Shown piece by piece: positions 52,673-64,000 of a DNA stretch of 64,000 bases (position 1 is the first letter of the stretch; each line of letters starts with the position of its first letter). The notes below the pieces were generated by a model. It had not been told where the DNA came from. It ran no database searches and saw only the letters and a program-made list of their open reading frames with translations. Source of the stretch: Maniola hyperantus (lineage: Eukaryota > Arthropoda > Insecta > Lepidoptera > Nymphalidae); contig NC_048554.1 in the NCBI RefSeq assembly GCF_902806685.2, positions 5,518,001 through 5,582,000 of the forward strand. Direction: 5' to 3'. Both the position numbers and the translations under genes were made by a program.

Positions 52673-53319
52673 AACAGGTAAATAAAAATATGCTTTTGCA
52701 TACTGACGATAAACTTCGTCCTACATTTTTTAAAATACCTACTGTTTGCATACGCTATTTCATGAGCAGGAGCAGAGGCGTTCATAAAATATTTCAGGCA
52801 GTTTCGCTTCGAACCGACATTTCCATTTTTTTTCATTTCATCTTACTCGAGATTTCTTCACTGTGCTATTTTTAGAACATCAAAATGGGGTTCGATTCTT
52901 TTTTTGTATAGGTCCGTGTTTACGAAAATATTATTTGAAAATATGTGCAAGGCAATAGACTTTTCGATAGTTTGTCTAGTGAAAGCTTATTCAGTATTGG
53001 CCGCTTTGAAAAACTTAGATCTTGTATCCCTGTGTATAACTAGAATAAACGTACTTAGTTGCTACTTTTTAAAATATTTTTATAACTTATTGATTTTCTG
53101 CGATCAAAAGCCTAATTTCACAGAGAAGGACTTCTCTGTGATGCAAGCTATCTCTGTACCTGTTCAAAATTGGTTAAATGGGCCATACTACCGCATTTTA
53201 ATATTATGATTATGATTTGAAACGCAGCTATTTAAATATTAGTTTAGCTTAGTTATAATCGGACGGGATTTTTGATAAACGAAAGGATTTTTCAGAAAAT
53301 ACGTCCAAATTAGTTTCCT
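52673..53319. other. Pde11 intron d-e, unassigned
   Basis: 53105-53180 carries a hairpin-like AGAAGGACTTCTCT. A 101-codon open frame at 52904-53209 is not supported by any motif. Confidence 0.4.
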
Positions 53320-54812
<1,493 letters not shown>

Positions 54813-55641
54813 AGTACTAATCGAGGGGTCGTAACCATTCAGTTCGTAAAATTACAAAATATGTTACCTTTGCGGCCTCCACTGCCTTTGTGGTTGCAAC
54901 ATCCGCTTTATCCGGTCCATCCATTTAACCTATGAGTACGATATTGGATACGATACTTTTACTCCTGTGTCATATTATTCAACTAACATTATCGGCTGAG
55001 ATATTATAATAAATGTTTGTAGACCTATCTATTTTTAGGTTCCATTTATTTCCTCAGTATTACAGCATGAAATACCATTAGCCAAATATCATTAAGAATA
55101 CTGACTGTATATATGTAAATAGGCACATAAACCTATACAACATTTGAGCATCTTCGTAAAGTAATTTCGGCCTTCCCTCTATCCAAACAACTGAGCAAAA
55201 ATTTCAAAGGGAATATTTAAAGGCATTTCAGATAAATTAATTGGTCGACAAATGCGATCGAGATACGTCATGTTCTGTGGAGAAACAAAAAAATCCTCTT
55301 CGTACCGACCCAGGAAACGTTTCAGTAGACTTCATTATTAGACCATGACCACACCATGACAAAGGAGAAAAACCGGAAGTCCACACCGCTCGTGAATGCC
55401 GTACTTACATCCGCTTTCGACCACATTTTATGAGTTAACGCCATACGTCTGTTCTGTCACATTTATTTTCATAGCTTGCCTTAGCTTGCCCAGTATTAAT
55501 ACACTGAGTAAATTGGTGTTAATTTTATTATTAAATAATAATAAAAAATACTATACCCATTCTTGAAGACAGTAAAATAATAATTGGGACTTTTATGTGA
55601 AACATTTTATAATAATGTGTTTTATTAAAAAATAAATTCCG
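54813..55641. other. Pde11 intron d-e, unassigned
   Basis: No repeat copy recognised; AT content is moderate. It may contain unique non-coding DNA. Confidence 0.4.
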
Positions 55642-55702
55642 CAGTGCTTGAAGACCAAAGTCTTCACATGCAACACGCACAGACTTTGGTTTTCAAGGAC
55701 TG
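55642..55702. ncRNA. Pre-miRNA-like hairpin (candidate)
   Basis: Left arm 55642-55663 (CAGTGCTTGAAGACCAAAGT plus CT) pairs with right arm 55681-55702 (AGACTTTGGTTTTCAAGGAC plus TG). Counting gives 21 pairs (one G-U) and one mismatch, with a 17-nt loop. Arm and loop lengths are those of an insect pre-miRNA. Transcription and processing are not shown by the sequence; it could also be a MITE remnant. Confidence 0.4.
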
Positions 55703-56040
55703 AGCAATCTTGGAAGAAAAGACATCTCGATGCTGATGTTTGGAAAATACTGTGCCCCATCTGACCCCAGTTTAATCGACTTTTTACAAATTTTTCTAAT
55801 ATCACTCGGTCGACGCGATCCCATCTTAAAGCTTATTTCTAAAATTATATATTTAATGCCACTAAAAACGAAAATAGATCGTTAGCAGAATACTAATTAG
55901 GTATTACATTATTGAACGATGAGATTATGAGTCTCCAGCGATACCCTTATAATCTCTGTTTGGAAAGTAGGTACCTACGTAACGGTTTCAATAATATAGG
56001 TAATAAAGAATTTATAAGAGCGGACTAACATAGTTCAAAC

Positions 56041-57552
56041 TAGAGGTGTCAAAAAATAATGTACCTAATAAATTTATTAAATATATAAATGTATTCAAGA
56101 TATTCGTTTTTAGATTAAAACAAAATTGAATACAATATATAATAAGTAGTGAAAATTTGAGAAAATCCTTCCTAAAAAATAACTCAGGCGTTCGATCTTT
56201 GATACGCCGCGCGCGGCGCGACCGAGCGACGATATTAGAATAAAATATATTAGGTAGGTACAGCTGAATACAAATATCGTCGATATTCGACGGTGAATAA
56301 TTATTACATCGAATTTTCGTATTGGCCTGTTACATGTTGACTGTGATGATACGAGTATGCGGCTAATATTTTTATCATTTTGTTTGTTTCGTAATAAATT
56401 TTGAATGCAGTTTTATTTATTTGTGAACTTGAGTGTCGATAAATATTTAATGCGAATAATTGTAATGTAGATTAGGCAAAATAATGTAGATTAGGTACAT
56501 TTTTGTGTTGTGATAGATTTGTGTCGCGCGTTAATAATACCTATTATAGTAGATTTGTTCTTTTTGGAAATACTTGCGTCATTTTATAAATCGTATGAGA
56601 AAATGTTTTTCAAAGTGTAGGTATTATCATACATTTAAGTATTATAGGTAATAGGTTAGGTACGTGAAGTGGTATTGTTCTTTTTAGAAATCATCATCAT
56701 CATTTTATAATTCGTATGATAATAAATATGTAGAAATGTATGATAATAAATATAGTAGTTACCTACTAAAAAGATTTTTTTATAGGTAACTAGGTAAACT
56801 TACCTACCTATTGTATTGTAGGTATCTACTTGACATTGCTTTATCGTTCTACTTGTTTTTATTTTTACATACATAGGTAGGTACTAGGTACTGTATTCCG
56901 CGACAGGTTGAGATGGCAATCGGGGTATGAGGCGGGGGTGACACCCCGCACACCCGCACGTCACCCTCGCTCGCCCGCACTGGGTTAGCACAGGGGCCGT
57001 GCGGGTGTGCGGGGCATTCCCTCCCCGATTGTCATTTCGACCTGTCGCGAAGGTATGCACCCAACCTATTAAGAGTAAAATTTAAAATTTAAATCAATCG
57101 AGTTAAATACAAGCTATACCCTAGTTCTCGACCTTATTGACGGTTATGAGAAAGTTGTTTTTTGTCATATTCTTGTTCAGTAGGTATCATTCATAGATTG
57201 TTAAAATGTTGTTCCCTATGTCAATAAGGTCGGAAATCGCTTGCACCCATTTATCTGCTTGCGCCTCATGGTGAAATCGGTGCAAGCAAATCTCGACCTT
57301 ATTGACGGTTATGAGAAAGTTGTTTTTTGTCATATTCTTGCTCAGTATAATTCATAGATTGCTAAAATGCTGTTTTCTGACGTATGTCAATAAGGTCGAA
57401 AATCGATTGCACCCATTTTTCTGCTTGCGCCTCACGGTTCAAGCAATTTTTTTTTTGTAACAAAATAATGTAACGTTAATAATTATTAAATATTTGTCTG
57501 TAACACGTGATAATATTGTGATACACACATGAACCTGTATTTGACACCTCTA
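56041..57552 (-). mobile_element. Non-autonomous hAT-type element, copy 2 (1.5 kb), inverted
   Basis: Same termini (TAGAGGTGTC / GACACCTCTA) with its own 8-bp target duplication GTTCAAAC (56033-56040 and 57553-57560). It is the reverse complement of 27622-29135 with only scattered differences (for example near 56280 and 57050). It carries the same internal duplicated CGACCTTATTGAC block and the same GC-rich foldback. Confidence 0.92.
56900..57048. repeat. GC-rich foldback inside hAT copy 2
   Basis: GCGACAGGTTGAGATGGCAA to an inverse ending ACCTGTCGC; homologous in position to 28128-28276. Confidence 0.8.
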
Positions 57553-57589
57553 GTTCAAACCTATTGTTGAACTATTAGCCTTTTTTCCC

Positions 57590-57890
57590 GCTGGTAAAAA
57601 TGCAACGCATGCCGCATAAGAGCGGGTTTGTGGGACTCACTGGAAATTTTTACAGCCTTCAGCATACCCACTTAAAAAACAGCGGTACCATCCGCGTTAA
57701 GTAAAGGCGTCTCAGGACCCGGATATCGGATGCGACTGAGACGTCCTGACCTTGAACCGGCACAGTTTTACACCCAATACCAAAGGTGGGAGAAGGTGAG
57801 CATAATGTCTCCTTCTTCACCCCTGTCTTCTTCTGCGGAGCAGGTGGGCGTCAGCGTCCAGCTCTCGTTCCAGCTCCGCGATTGAACTAT
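57590..57890. other. GC-rich unclassified block
   Basis: Contains the inverted pair CGTCTCAG / CTGAGACG around CCCGGATATCGG (57708-57750) and a GC-rich stretch ending CCAGCTCCGCG. Base composition is unlike its flanks. No coding frame or known family is recognised. Confidence 0.35.
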
Positions 57891-58059
57891 TAGCCTAGCT
57901 AAACTAGTACCTACAGGTTTTGTACCCTACTGCGGCGAAAAAAACTCTGTAAGGTAGTAGACACTTAAGGTAGAATTTTTGCTAGAGCAGAGCAGAGGCG
58001 GGTCAGCTAGTTTTAAATCCAAATTAACACAAATCATGTTAAATTATAAAAACATCTTT

Positions 58060-58290
58060 TTACACTAATGTTATAAAGAGGTAAAGTTTGTAAGATTGGA
58101 TGCATGAACATAAACGATCTGATTCTGAAAATTCTTTCTCTGATATTCGGGGTGTTTTTCTTAACTGGGATAGAAATCAGTATGGGGAAATCCAAAACCA
58201 TAGGAGATACAGGGAAACTGTGTATCCCGGTGTTATATGATCCTCGAGTGATGTACATGTGGACGAGTGGACGAAGTCGCGGTTAAAAAC
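58060..58290 (+). mobile_element. Helitron-like element, fourth family
   Basis: TACACTAATGTTATAAAGAG near the 5' end and GTGGACGAAGTCGCGG plus TTAAAAACTAG at the 3' end, followed by T. The interior differs from families A and B. Confidence 0.5.
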
Positions 58291-59354
58291 TAGTATGTAA
58301 TAAAAATTAATAAAGAAAAAACGAGGTTACGCTCTTCAATAGATCTTTTTCTCGAGCCAATACATCCAGTTTTATCGATGATTGTTGGCCGTAATCCAAG
58401 TAACTTGACTAATCGGGCCGTGTTTATCCCGTTTGGGGTCGGGCAAGAGGTTTCAACGCAATCTGTCTCCGATTACACACTCCATTTAACTGAGGCAATG
58501 GTGTAAGATATCATGTACATCACGGCCTGTGGTCTACCATTGGGGTATTTCCTCTCGTTAACATAAGCCGTTTGTTATGGAAAGCTGTGCTTAGCGCTTA
58601 GAGCTACATTGAGGAGCTGCCAAACAACGGTGTAGTTACAAATCTGATCAAAATACTTTTTTTCTTTAATCCAGATGATTTCGAACCACTGAATACAAAT
58701 CTGAAACCATCTTCTTCTTGAAATGTCGTCTCTTATCGGAGGTTGGCAATCATTAGGGCTATCTGCACCTTGAAATGGACACTGCTGCTCGGCAAAGAGA
58801 TCGGATACTCTTTCCGTACCATTGGCATAAATTCTTTAGCCACGATGTTCTTCTACGGACTGGTGGCTATTTTCTCCTGAATAATGAGCTGAAGGCGAAT
58901 CTTGCGTATAGTACTGACGCCTGACGCTAATAGACTGAAGTCTTTTCGTATTAAAATATTCGTTGCTTTTGCTTTTTGCGCCTTTTGTATCTCTTACTGC
59001 TCTGACCTCTAGTAGCTACTTCGGGACCGTGATAGTATTATGTGCTGAAATTGAATACTATGTTGGCGATATCGATCAAAATGGTACAATTACAGACAAA
59101 TGTCAAGTCTCAACACCGTTTTGTTCGCCAGCTCCTCCATTTATCTCGACGCTAGTGGTACTGCTACAGACAAATCGAGCGGAAATTCCACTCCGATTGT
59201 GCGGCGTTGTAAGCTGCGTTTACGTTTTACGAGCCGAGTCTATCTGTCGCGGTGTCAAAATATCACCGACTTATCAACAATGTCGGATCTACAAGTCCGC
59301 AATTTTACATGAGAGCAGTTAAATTTTTTACTTTGGGTTCCACTTATCTGTCGT
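58291..59354. other. Pde11 intron d-e, unassigned
   Basis: 59000-59040 (CTCTGACC...GGGACCGTGATAGTA) is echoed at 59810-59860, so part of the region is a low-copy repeat. A 119-codon open frame at 58963-59322 is not supported. Confidence 0.4.
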
Positions 59355-59418
59355 CTATTCCTCTCTTATTTACTGTTTATTATATATATATAATAAACAG
59401 TAAATAAGAGAGGAATAG
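59355..59418. repeat. 64-bp perfect palindrome
   Basis: CTATTCCTCTCTTATTTACT on the left is mirrored by AGTAAATAAGAGAGGAATAG on the right, with an AT-rich centre between 59386 and 59387. All 32 pairs match with no spacer. Confidence 0.95.
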
Positions 59419-59470
59419 TGTGTGTACACCCCTTCCGCTTTCTTTGATTTTTATAATATCCTCTACCCTA

Positions 59471-59580
59471 AGGTTGCCTGGAAGAGATCGCTATTTTAGC
59501 GATAAGGCCGCCTATTGTACATGCTATCTTTGTTATATTTCTATTGTTTTGATTTTGGTGTACAATAAAGCATATTTTAC
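59471..59580 (+). mobile_element. 5'-truncated LINE 3' tail (GGTTGCCTGGAAGAGA hairpin)
   Basis: AAGGTTGCCTGGAAGAGATC, GCGATAAGGCCGCC and GTACAATAAAGCATATTT. Confidence 0.65.
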
Positions 59581-59881
59581 TTTTACTTTACTTTAACTTT
59601 ATAAAATTTTTATGCTAGGGGCTGCTAGGGGTTAACCGGGCAGTGCCACGAACGTGCGTAAAAACTCGTGAGGACAGTGTTTTCACATCAATCCTAATCC
59701 GGACGAATCTTGCTATTATAGTACCTACCTATTATAACGGCATGCAAATTGTCTGTAGACTGTATGCTTGCGTTAGTCGCGTCTCTTGCGCCTTATGCGT
59801 TTCATACCTATTCCTCTGACCTATATTGTTTAGTAACTACTTTGGGACTGTGATAGTAGGTAGAGTCTAGCGAGGCAATTG

Positions 59882-59980
59882 CAACTACCGGGAAAATGCA
59901 ACCAATCTAATTATCTTCATAACTAACTTATTATGTAAGATAATTAGATTTTTGCATGCATTTTCCCTGTAGTTCTAATA
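59882..59980. repeat. Small MITE-like inverted repeat
   Basis: AACTACCGGGAAAATGCA...TAATTATCTT against AAGATAATTAGAT...TGCATTTTCCCTGTAGTT; about 100 nt. Confidence 0.6.
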
Positions 59981-60713
59981 TGCCCGCTGGATTAATACAT
60001 GTTATTTAGGCGTTGTTCAAAATGGGTCTTGACTGTATATTTTCTTGTACTTACAAAATATTTGCTAAAGGCATGTTTTAAAATAAAATATGGCAATTTA
60101 ATAATTTGTAGGATTTTAAAAGGTAGACTCCGTATGTTCTCGCACAAAATATAAAAAAGTGCCTGACATATTTAAAATATCTTTACTAATAAAAATCGTT
60201 ACTAATAAAAATAAAAACATTTTCTTTCTGTATCTGTGAAAAATTTAGCAACCCTATGAATACATTTCTGGCAACTTTTTACCATTTGCGACATTGTAAC
60301 CGTGGTTATAATAAAACGTGTACTTACATTTTATAATACTTTCATACGACAAAACCTCGCAATGTCTTTGTTCCACTCCGAAGTATTTCAGAGGATTACT
60401 AAGTTTCATATTGCGAAGAATAAAGTAGGTAGGTACAAACTGTTTTATATGAAGGCCAGAGAAACCGAGATTTTTGGCTGGGATAAACAGTTAACATTCG
60501 CAATGTTGGGAATATGGAGTCGCAAAATGTCCTCAGGACGTCTTCAAGGCCACAAACGCACAAATAAAGGTCATTTCACTGCCTAATATTTGGGGAGTTT
60601 TATATTAGGCGTTGGTTGGTTATTACTCTTTGTATTAAATCTGTTGGGACTGTCGGCAGAGTGAACTAGAGTGAGGAATCTGTCGGTTTGATCCTGAGTC
60701 GATGATTATCCTA
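59981..60713. other. Pde11 intron d-e, unassigned
   Basis: A 94-codon open frame (60302-60586) has no recognisable motif. Confidence 0.4.
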
Positions 60714-60928
60714 CTATAATATTATAAATGTGAAAATGTAAATTTCTGTCACTCAATCACGCAATAACGGCTGAACGGACTTGGATGAAATTTGGAATGG
60801 AGATAGATCATACCCTGGCTACACATAGATTATACACATAGGCTACTTTTAGCCCGGAAAATCAAAGAGTTCCCGCAGGATTTTGAAAAATGTAAATCCA
60901 CGCGGACGAAGTCACGGGCATCAGCTAG
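60714..60928 (+). mobile_element. Helitron-like element, family B variant
   Basis: TACTATAATATTATAAATGT near the 5' end and CACGCGGACGAAGTCACGGG plus CATCAGCTAG, then T. Confidence 0.65.
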
Positions 60929-61256
60929 TAATACATAAATTTAAAAAATTGCCTCAAAAAGCTTCCAAACCAGCTCATCTGCAAACCCTACGCATGTTTC
61001 CGCAAATAAAGCAACCTATTGTCGACAACTTCCTGAAAGAAGCGGAAACACGTGTCTGATCACGTGTTGACCTTCCCGCGACCCTGTCAAGACACATTTT
61101 AACATAACAGGATAACCAGCGATATAAATGTTCCACTAGATGCGGCGCTTCATAGTAGCAACATGTTTCAACGAACTCCTGTCCGCAGTATCTTTGTGTA
61201 AATAAAACTCGCGCGAATACTCTAAATTACTATTCACGTTTTTTTAAATGAAAATA

Positions 61257-61500
61257 CTACATTAAAACTTAAAACTAGCCTTATCTAATTCAATCAAATC
61301 ATGCCCGCGTGGAATGCTGCCAAGAATACTGGCTTTATTTCCGCGCTAGACAGCCAGGCTAATCCGTTGCGCAAAAAATGAGCCAGCCCTTCTGTCACTA
61401 GATGAGGCTATTAATCGCGTTGAAATGTCGCGTTAAAAATTGTTTGCACTAAGACTCCATGGCCCTTAGGGTCTCCACGGCAAACGGAATAAGAGAGAGA
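61257..61500 (-). pseudogene. 3' fragment of the 5285-8280 retrotransposon
   Basis: GCCAAGAATACTGGC, CCGCGCTAGACAGCCAGGCT and CTCCATGGCCC..AGGGTCTCCA match 5350-5525, with several indels. Confidence 0.75.
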
Positions 61501-61605
61501 GTTACATTTTATTCATGTTATCATATTTCAGTATTGGGAGCTGTAGTACCTATACCTAGTCAGTTCTAACTTATCTATGTTCGTGGAAACGGACTGCGTC
61601 TACCG

Positions 61606-61869
61606 GCTTCCCACGGTGCGTGATTCTGCGGATTATCACGCACGGTCGGACGACCATGGACATCCACGCACCCGTTCACAAGGCTCTTCCAACGGTGCGT
61701 GTCAGTCTTAATGGGTCTTAAGATTTGAAGCCATCTGAAGTAATCGACTCCCGCGGATCGGACGCACCTTGACGGACGTGTACTGTGCTGCCACAGACGA
61801 TACTCTTCCCGTGGTGCTTCGGCGCAGGCTGGTCCGCGTCCGTCCGCAATAACACGCACCGTGGGAAGC
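61606..61869. mobile_element. GC-rich element with GCTTCCCACGGTGCGTG termini
   Basis: 17-bp exact inverted ends (61606-61622 and 61853-61869) extending imperfectly (ATTCTGCGG / CCGCAATAA). About 264 nt; the interior is GC-rich with several CGCAC/GTGCG repeats. No coding role is supported. Confidence 0.75.
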
Positions 61870-61961
61870 AAGTATAAAGCAAATTACTATTAACAGGAGT
61901 GCGGATACCGATTTTCGTTGGAACATGTTACTATGAAGCGCCGCATCTAGTGGAACATTTA

Positions 61962-62357
61962 AATCCCTGAGGATAACTTATTTCAGAGCAAATGAATTGC
62001 AGTGTGCTCTACTGGTAATGATACCTACTCACGGCTCATGCGTTTGATCGATTTTGATAATTTGGTACAGAGATAGCTTGCATCCCGGAGAATAGTAGGT
62101 AAGTATATAAATAGTGTTTAGATCTTAAACGAATGTTTCACCTACATACGTAAGCATAAACGCTATCATTTATGCAGTAATTTCCAAGGATGACGTCATT
62201 GATTAAAAGATACATACCTACGTCTGCTTACGCACACACATTGCCACGTGCTATTGTAAACGTTTGGAGAATTTTATTATTTGGTTCAATGAAATTTAAA
62301 ATCTATTCTATGCATTTAAAATATTACTTAGTTGTTTCTAATAGATATATTAATTTA
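61962..62357. other. Unassigned, with a Helitron family B fragment at 62040-62100
   Basis: GATAGCTTGCATCCCGGAGA is the only recognised block. Confidence 0.4.
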
Positions 62358-62576
62358 CTAGCTTATGCTCGCGACTTCGTCCGCGTGGACTACATAGATT
62401 TCAAACCCCTATTTTACCACCTTAGGGGTTGAATTTTCAAAAATCCTTTCTTAGCGGATGCCTACGTCATAATAGGTATCTGCATGCCACAGCACGATCT
62501 ATTCAGTGGTTTGAGCTGTGCGTTGATAGATCAGTCAGTTAGAAAGTCGGTTAGCTTTTCCTTTTATACTTATAGA
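62358..62576 (-). mobile_element. Helitron-like element, family A, full length
   Basis: CTAGCTTATGCTCGCGACTT start on the plus strand, CCTTTTATACTTATAGA end, inserted between A and T. Confidence 0.7.
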
Positions 62577-63510
62577 TTACCCATACGCTATGTACCTATA
62601 CCCAGCGTCGATTGTCTGGAATTTCTGAAAATTATTTCTTTGTGGTGATCTAACGCTAAATTAGGAAAATTTATACAGGTTGTAATTAAAACGCATTAGC
62701 ATAATCTTAGCGCTATTACTAAACTACCTAAACACAATTCGATAACAATAACCATTTGCATTATGCTTGTAGTTATAGTGATTTAGTATTTTTCAAACCC
62801 GCAATGTATAGCTAAAACTCGGGGTCAATGCCGTGTCGTAGACGACTATTTACGCCACGTTTGTTGACCTACTAGGGTTAGTTAGATGTTTAATTTGCAA
62901 TACATTGCGAACTTTTAAAAATACGGGGTTTATTTTCATTCGCGTTTTTTTGGTATCTTATCAGTAATCATCAGTACTATCACCTGTCTTTGTTTTTGCT
63001 AGCGTCTTTATTACATCCTGTATGCAGAATCTCAAAATTTTGGACCCAGTATTAAGTTAAAGCTTATCATATAGCATTATGGCAAAAATGCTTAAAAACG
63101 TTTGGAGAATTTGACATAGGAATGTTTGAATTTAACAAATTAGTTATGCTTTTAACTAACCTATTTCTGTATTTCCATTTCTATTTCCATCTCTCCAAAT
63201 ATTTTCCTCACGCGTATTTTCCGAATCAAATCATGTATCACATTGTACAGTCATCCTCAGATATTGCAGTACAATATTGTACATGACACGCCAATGATTG
63301 CCTATGTCTCAAACATCTGAAGAGCTATTTAGAGATAAAGGAATAAGATATACTGAAACAAACCGGAACATCATTTTTGGAATATGAATATTGAAATGAC
63401 TGATAAGAATAGTGTTTTATTTGTACCAAAAAGTTGTAACAATAAAGGGAAAAAGAAAGAAAAAGTGGACAGTGAAGTACTTATCTCTACAAGAGATCTC
63501 TACCATGACC
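62577..63510. other. Unassigned sequence
   Basis: No gene or repeat recognised. Confidence 0.4.
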
Positions 63511-63610
63511 CTTGGCAGTACGAGAGGTTGTAAAGGGAGTAGAATAGGTACAACAAAGTACTTTGGAAGCACGAGAGGATGTAAAGGGAGTTAAATAGGT
63601 ACAACAAAGA
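63511..63610. repeat. Tandem duplication, 2 x 50 nt
   Basis: Both units contain CGAGAGG-TGTAAAGGGAGT and AATAGGTACAACAAAG; about 84% alike by eye. Confidence 0.85.
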
Positions 63611-63686
63611 TATATCTACCTAAAGTACTCATATGAAAAAGGTTTTTTTCGAATATGAAACACTTTAAACTGAAAAAAGACTATGA

Positions 63687-63947
63687 CAGCCTAGTGTTTA
63701 TGACGTCAGCCATCTATTCGGGAGTTCGGGGTTCGATCCTGGGCATGAACCTCTAGCTTTTCAGAATTATATGCGTTTTAAGCATTTAAATATTACTTGT
63801 TTAGCGGTGAAGGAAAACATGTAGGAAACTCGCATTGAGACTTTTTCATAGTGTTCTCAAAGGTGTGTGAAGTCTGCATATCCGCACTGGGCCAGCGCGG
63901 CAGACTGTGGGAACCCGTCTCAGTAGTGGACCGGCGACGAGTTGATG
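63687..63947 (+). repeat. tRNA-derived SINE (GATAGCCTAGTGGT family), diverged
   Basis: Head GACAGCCTAGTGTTTATGAC, B box GGGGTTCGATCCTGGG, body GTGAAGGAAAACATG and GTGTGTGAAGTCTGC, tail CCGGCGACGAGTTGATGATT. Confidence 0.7.
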
Positions 63948-64000
63948 ATTTGTTCCCAAGGGCTGCTACGAGATTAAAAAAACATGTCAATGCGGTCGAA

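Larger units (their letters stand above)
61127..61959. mobile_element. DNA-transposon-like element with about 45-bp inverted termini and nested insertions
   Basis: Left end 61127-61174 and right end 61915-61959 are inverse copies (AATGTTCCACTAGATGCGGC at the left), differing by a 3-nt indel and a substitution. TA flanks both ends (61125-61126 and 61960-61961). Inside are a fragment of the 5285-8280 retrotransposon (61257-61500) and a second inverted-repeat element (61606-61869). Confidence 0.7.

Noticed and set aside
58963..59322. A 119-codon open frame with a hydrophobic start
   Set aside because: No signal of conservation, no Kozak support, and part of it is repeated in non-coding form at 59.8 kb.
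61575..61926. Minus-strand frames of 72-98 codons in GC-rich DNA
   Set aside because: They lie across an inverted-repeat element and overlap each other in different frames; no motif is present.

Overview
The window is nuclear DNA from an insect, almost certainly a moth or butterfly. The reasons are a single host gene split into short exons by kilobase-scale introns, AT-rich intergenic DNA, and a dense set of repeats typical of Lepidoptera. These include short Helitron-like elements ending in a hairpin plus CTAG, tRNA-derived SINEs, GGTTCCGTA/(TCTG)n elements and non-LTR retrotransposon 3' tails. I see no bacterial genes, operons, rRNA or CRISPR arrays.

The only host gene I can support is Pde11 (dual-specificity cAMP/cGMP phosphodiesterase 11), on the + strand. 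Four consecutive exons are visible: 22974-23115, 25377-25493, 38531-38708 and 44763-44908. They join in a consistent phase at GT/AG sites and encode the N-terminal region plus the start of the first GAF domain. The 5' exon(s), the rest of the GAF domains and the catalytic HD domain are not in the window. I found no further exon between 44909 and 64000, so the next intron is probably longer than 19 kb.

Layout. 1-22 kb: a mosaic of repeats with a near full-length C2H2/RT/endonuclease non-LTR element (5285-8280, minus), two 5'-truncated non-LTR fragments (14.8-16.7 kb) and a DNA transposon with 27-bp inverted repeats, TA target duplications and a frameshifted DD82E transposase (19798-21959, minus). 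22-25.5 kb: two related MITEs, a 70-bp minisatellite, and Pde11 exons a and b. 25.5-38.5 kb: intron b-c, with a 1.5-kb hAT-type element (27622-29135) and a complete Ty3/gypsy retrotransposon (32109-36733, minus) with matching LTRs. 38.5-44.9 kb: exon c, intron c-d and exon d, the last preceded immediately by a SINE. 45-64 kb: the following intron, with an apparently intact two-ORF non-LTR retrotransposon (about 46.1-50.6 kb, minus), a 1.04-kb pure (TCTG)n array, a second copy of the hAT element in opposite orientation (56041-57552), a pre-miRNA-like hairpin, a 64-bp perfect palindrome and a nested inverted-repeat element.

The most interesting signals are these. (1) Gag and pol of the gypsy element are in the same frame, separated by one UGA stop in the strong readthrough context UGA-CUA-G. 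(2) The DD82E transposon. (3) A pair of almost identical inverted hAT copies, each with its own 8-bp target duplication, bracketing Pde11 exons c and d. (4) Transposons pressed against the splice sites of Pde11 exons b and d. (5) A 61-nt hairpin with two 22-nt arms. Similarity calls come from recognised motifs and comparison within the window; no database search was run.
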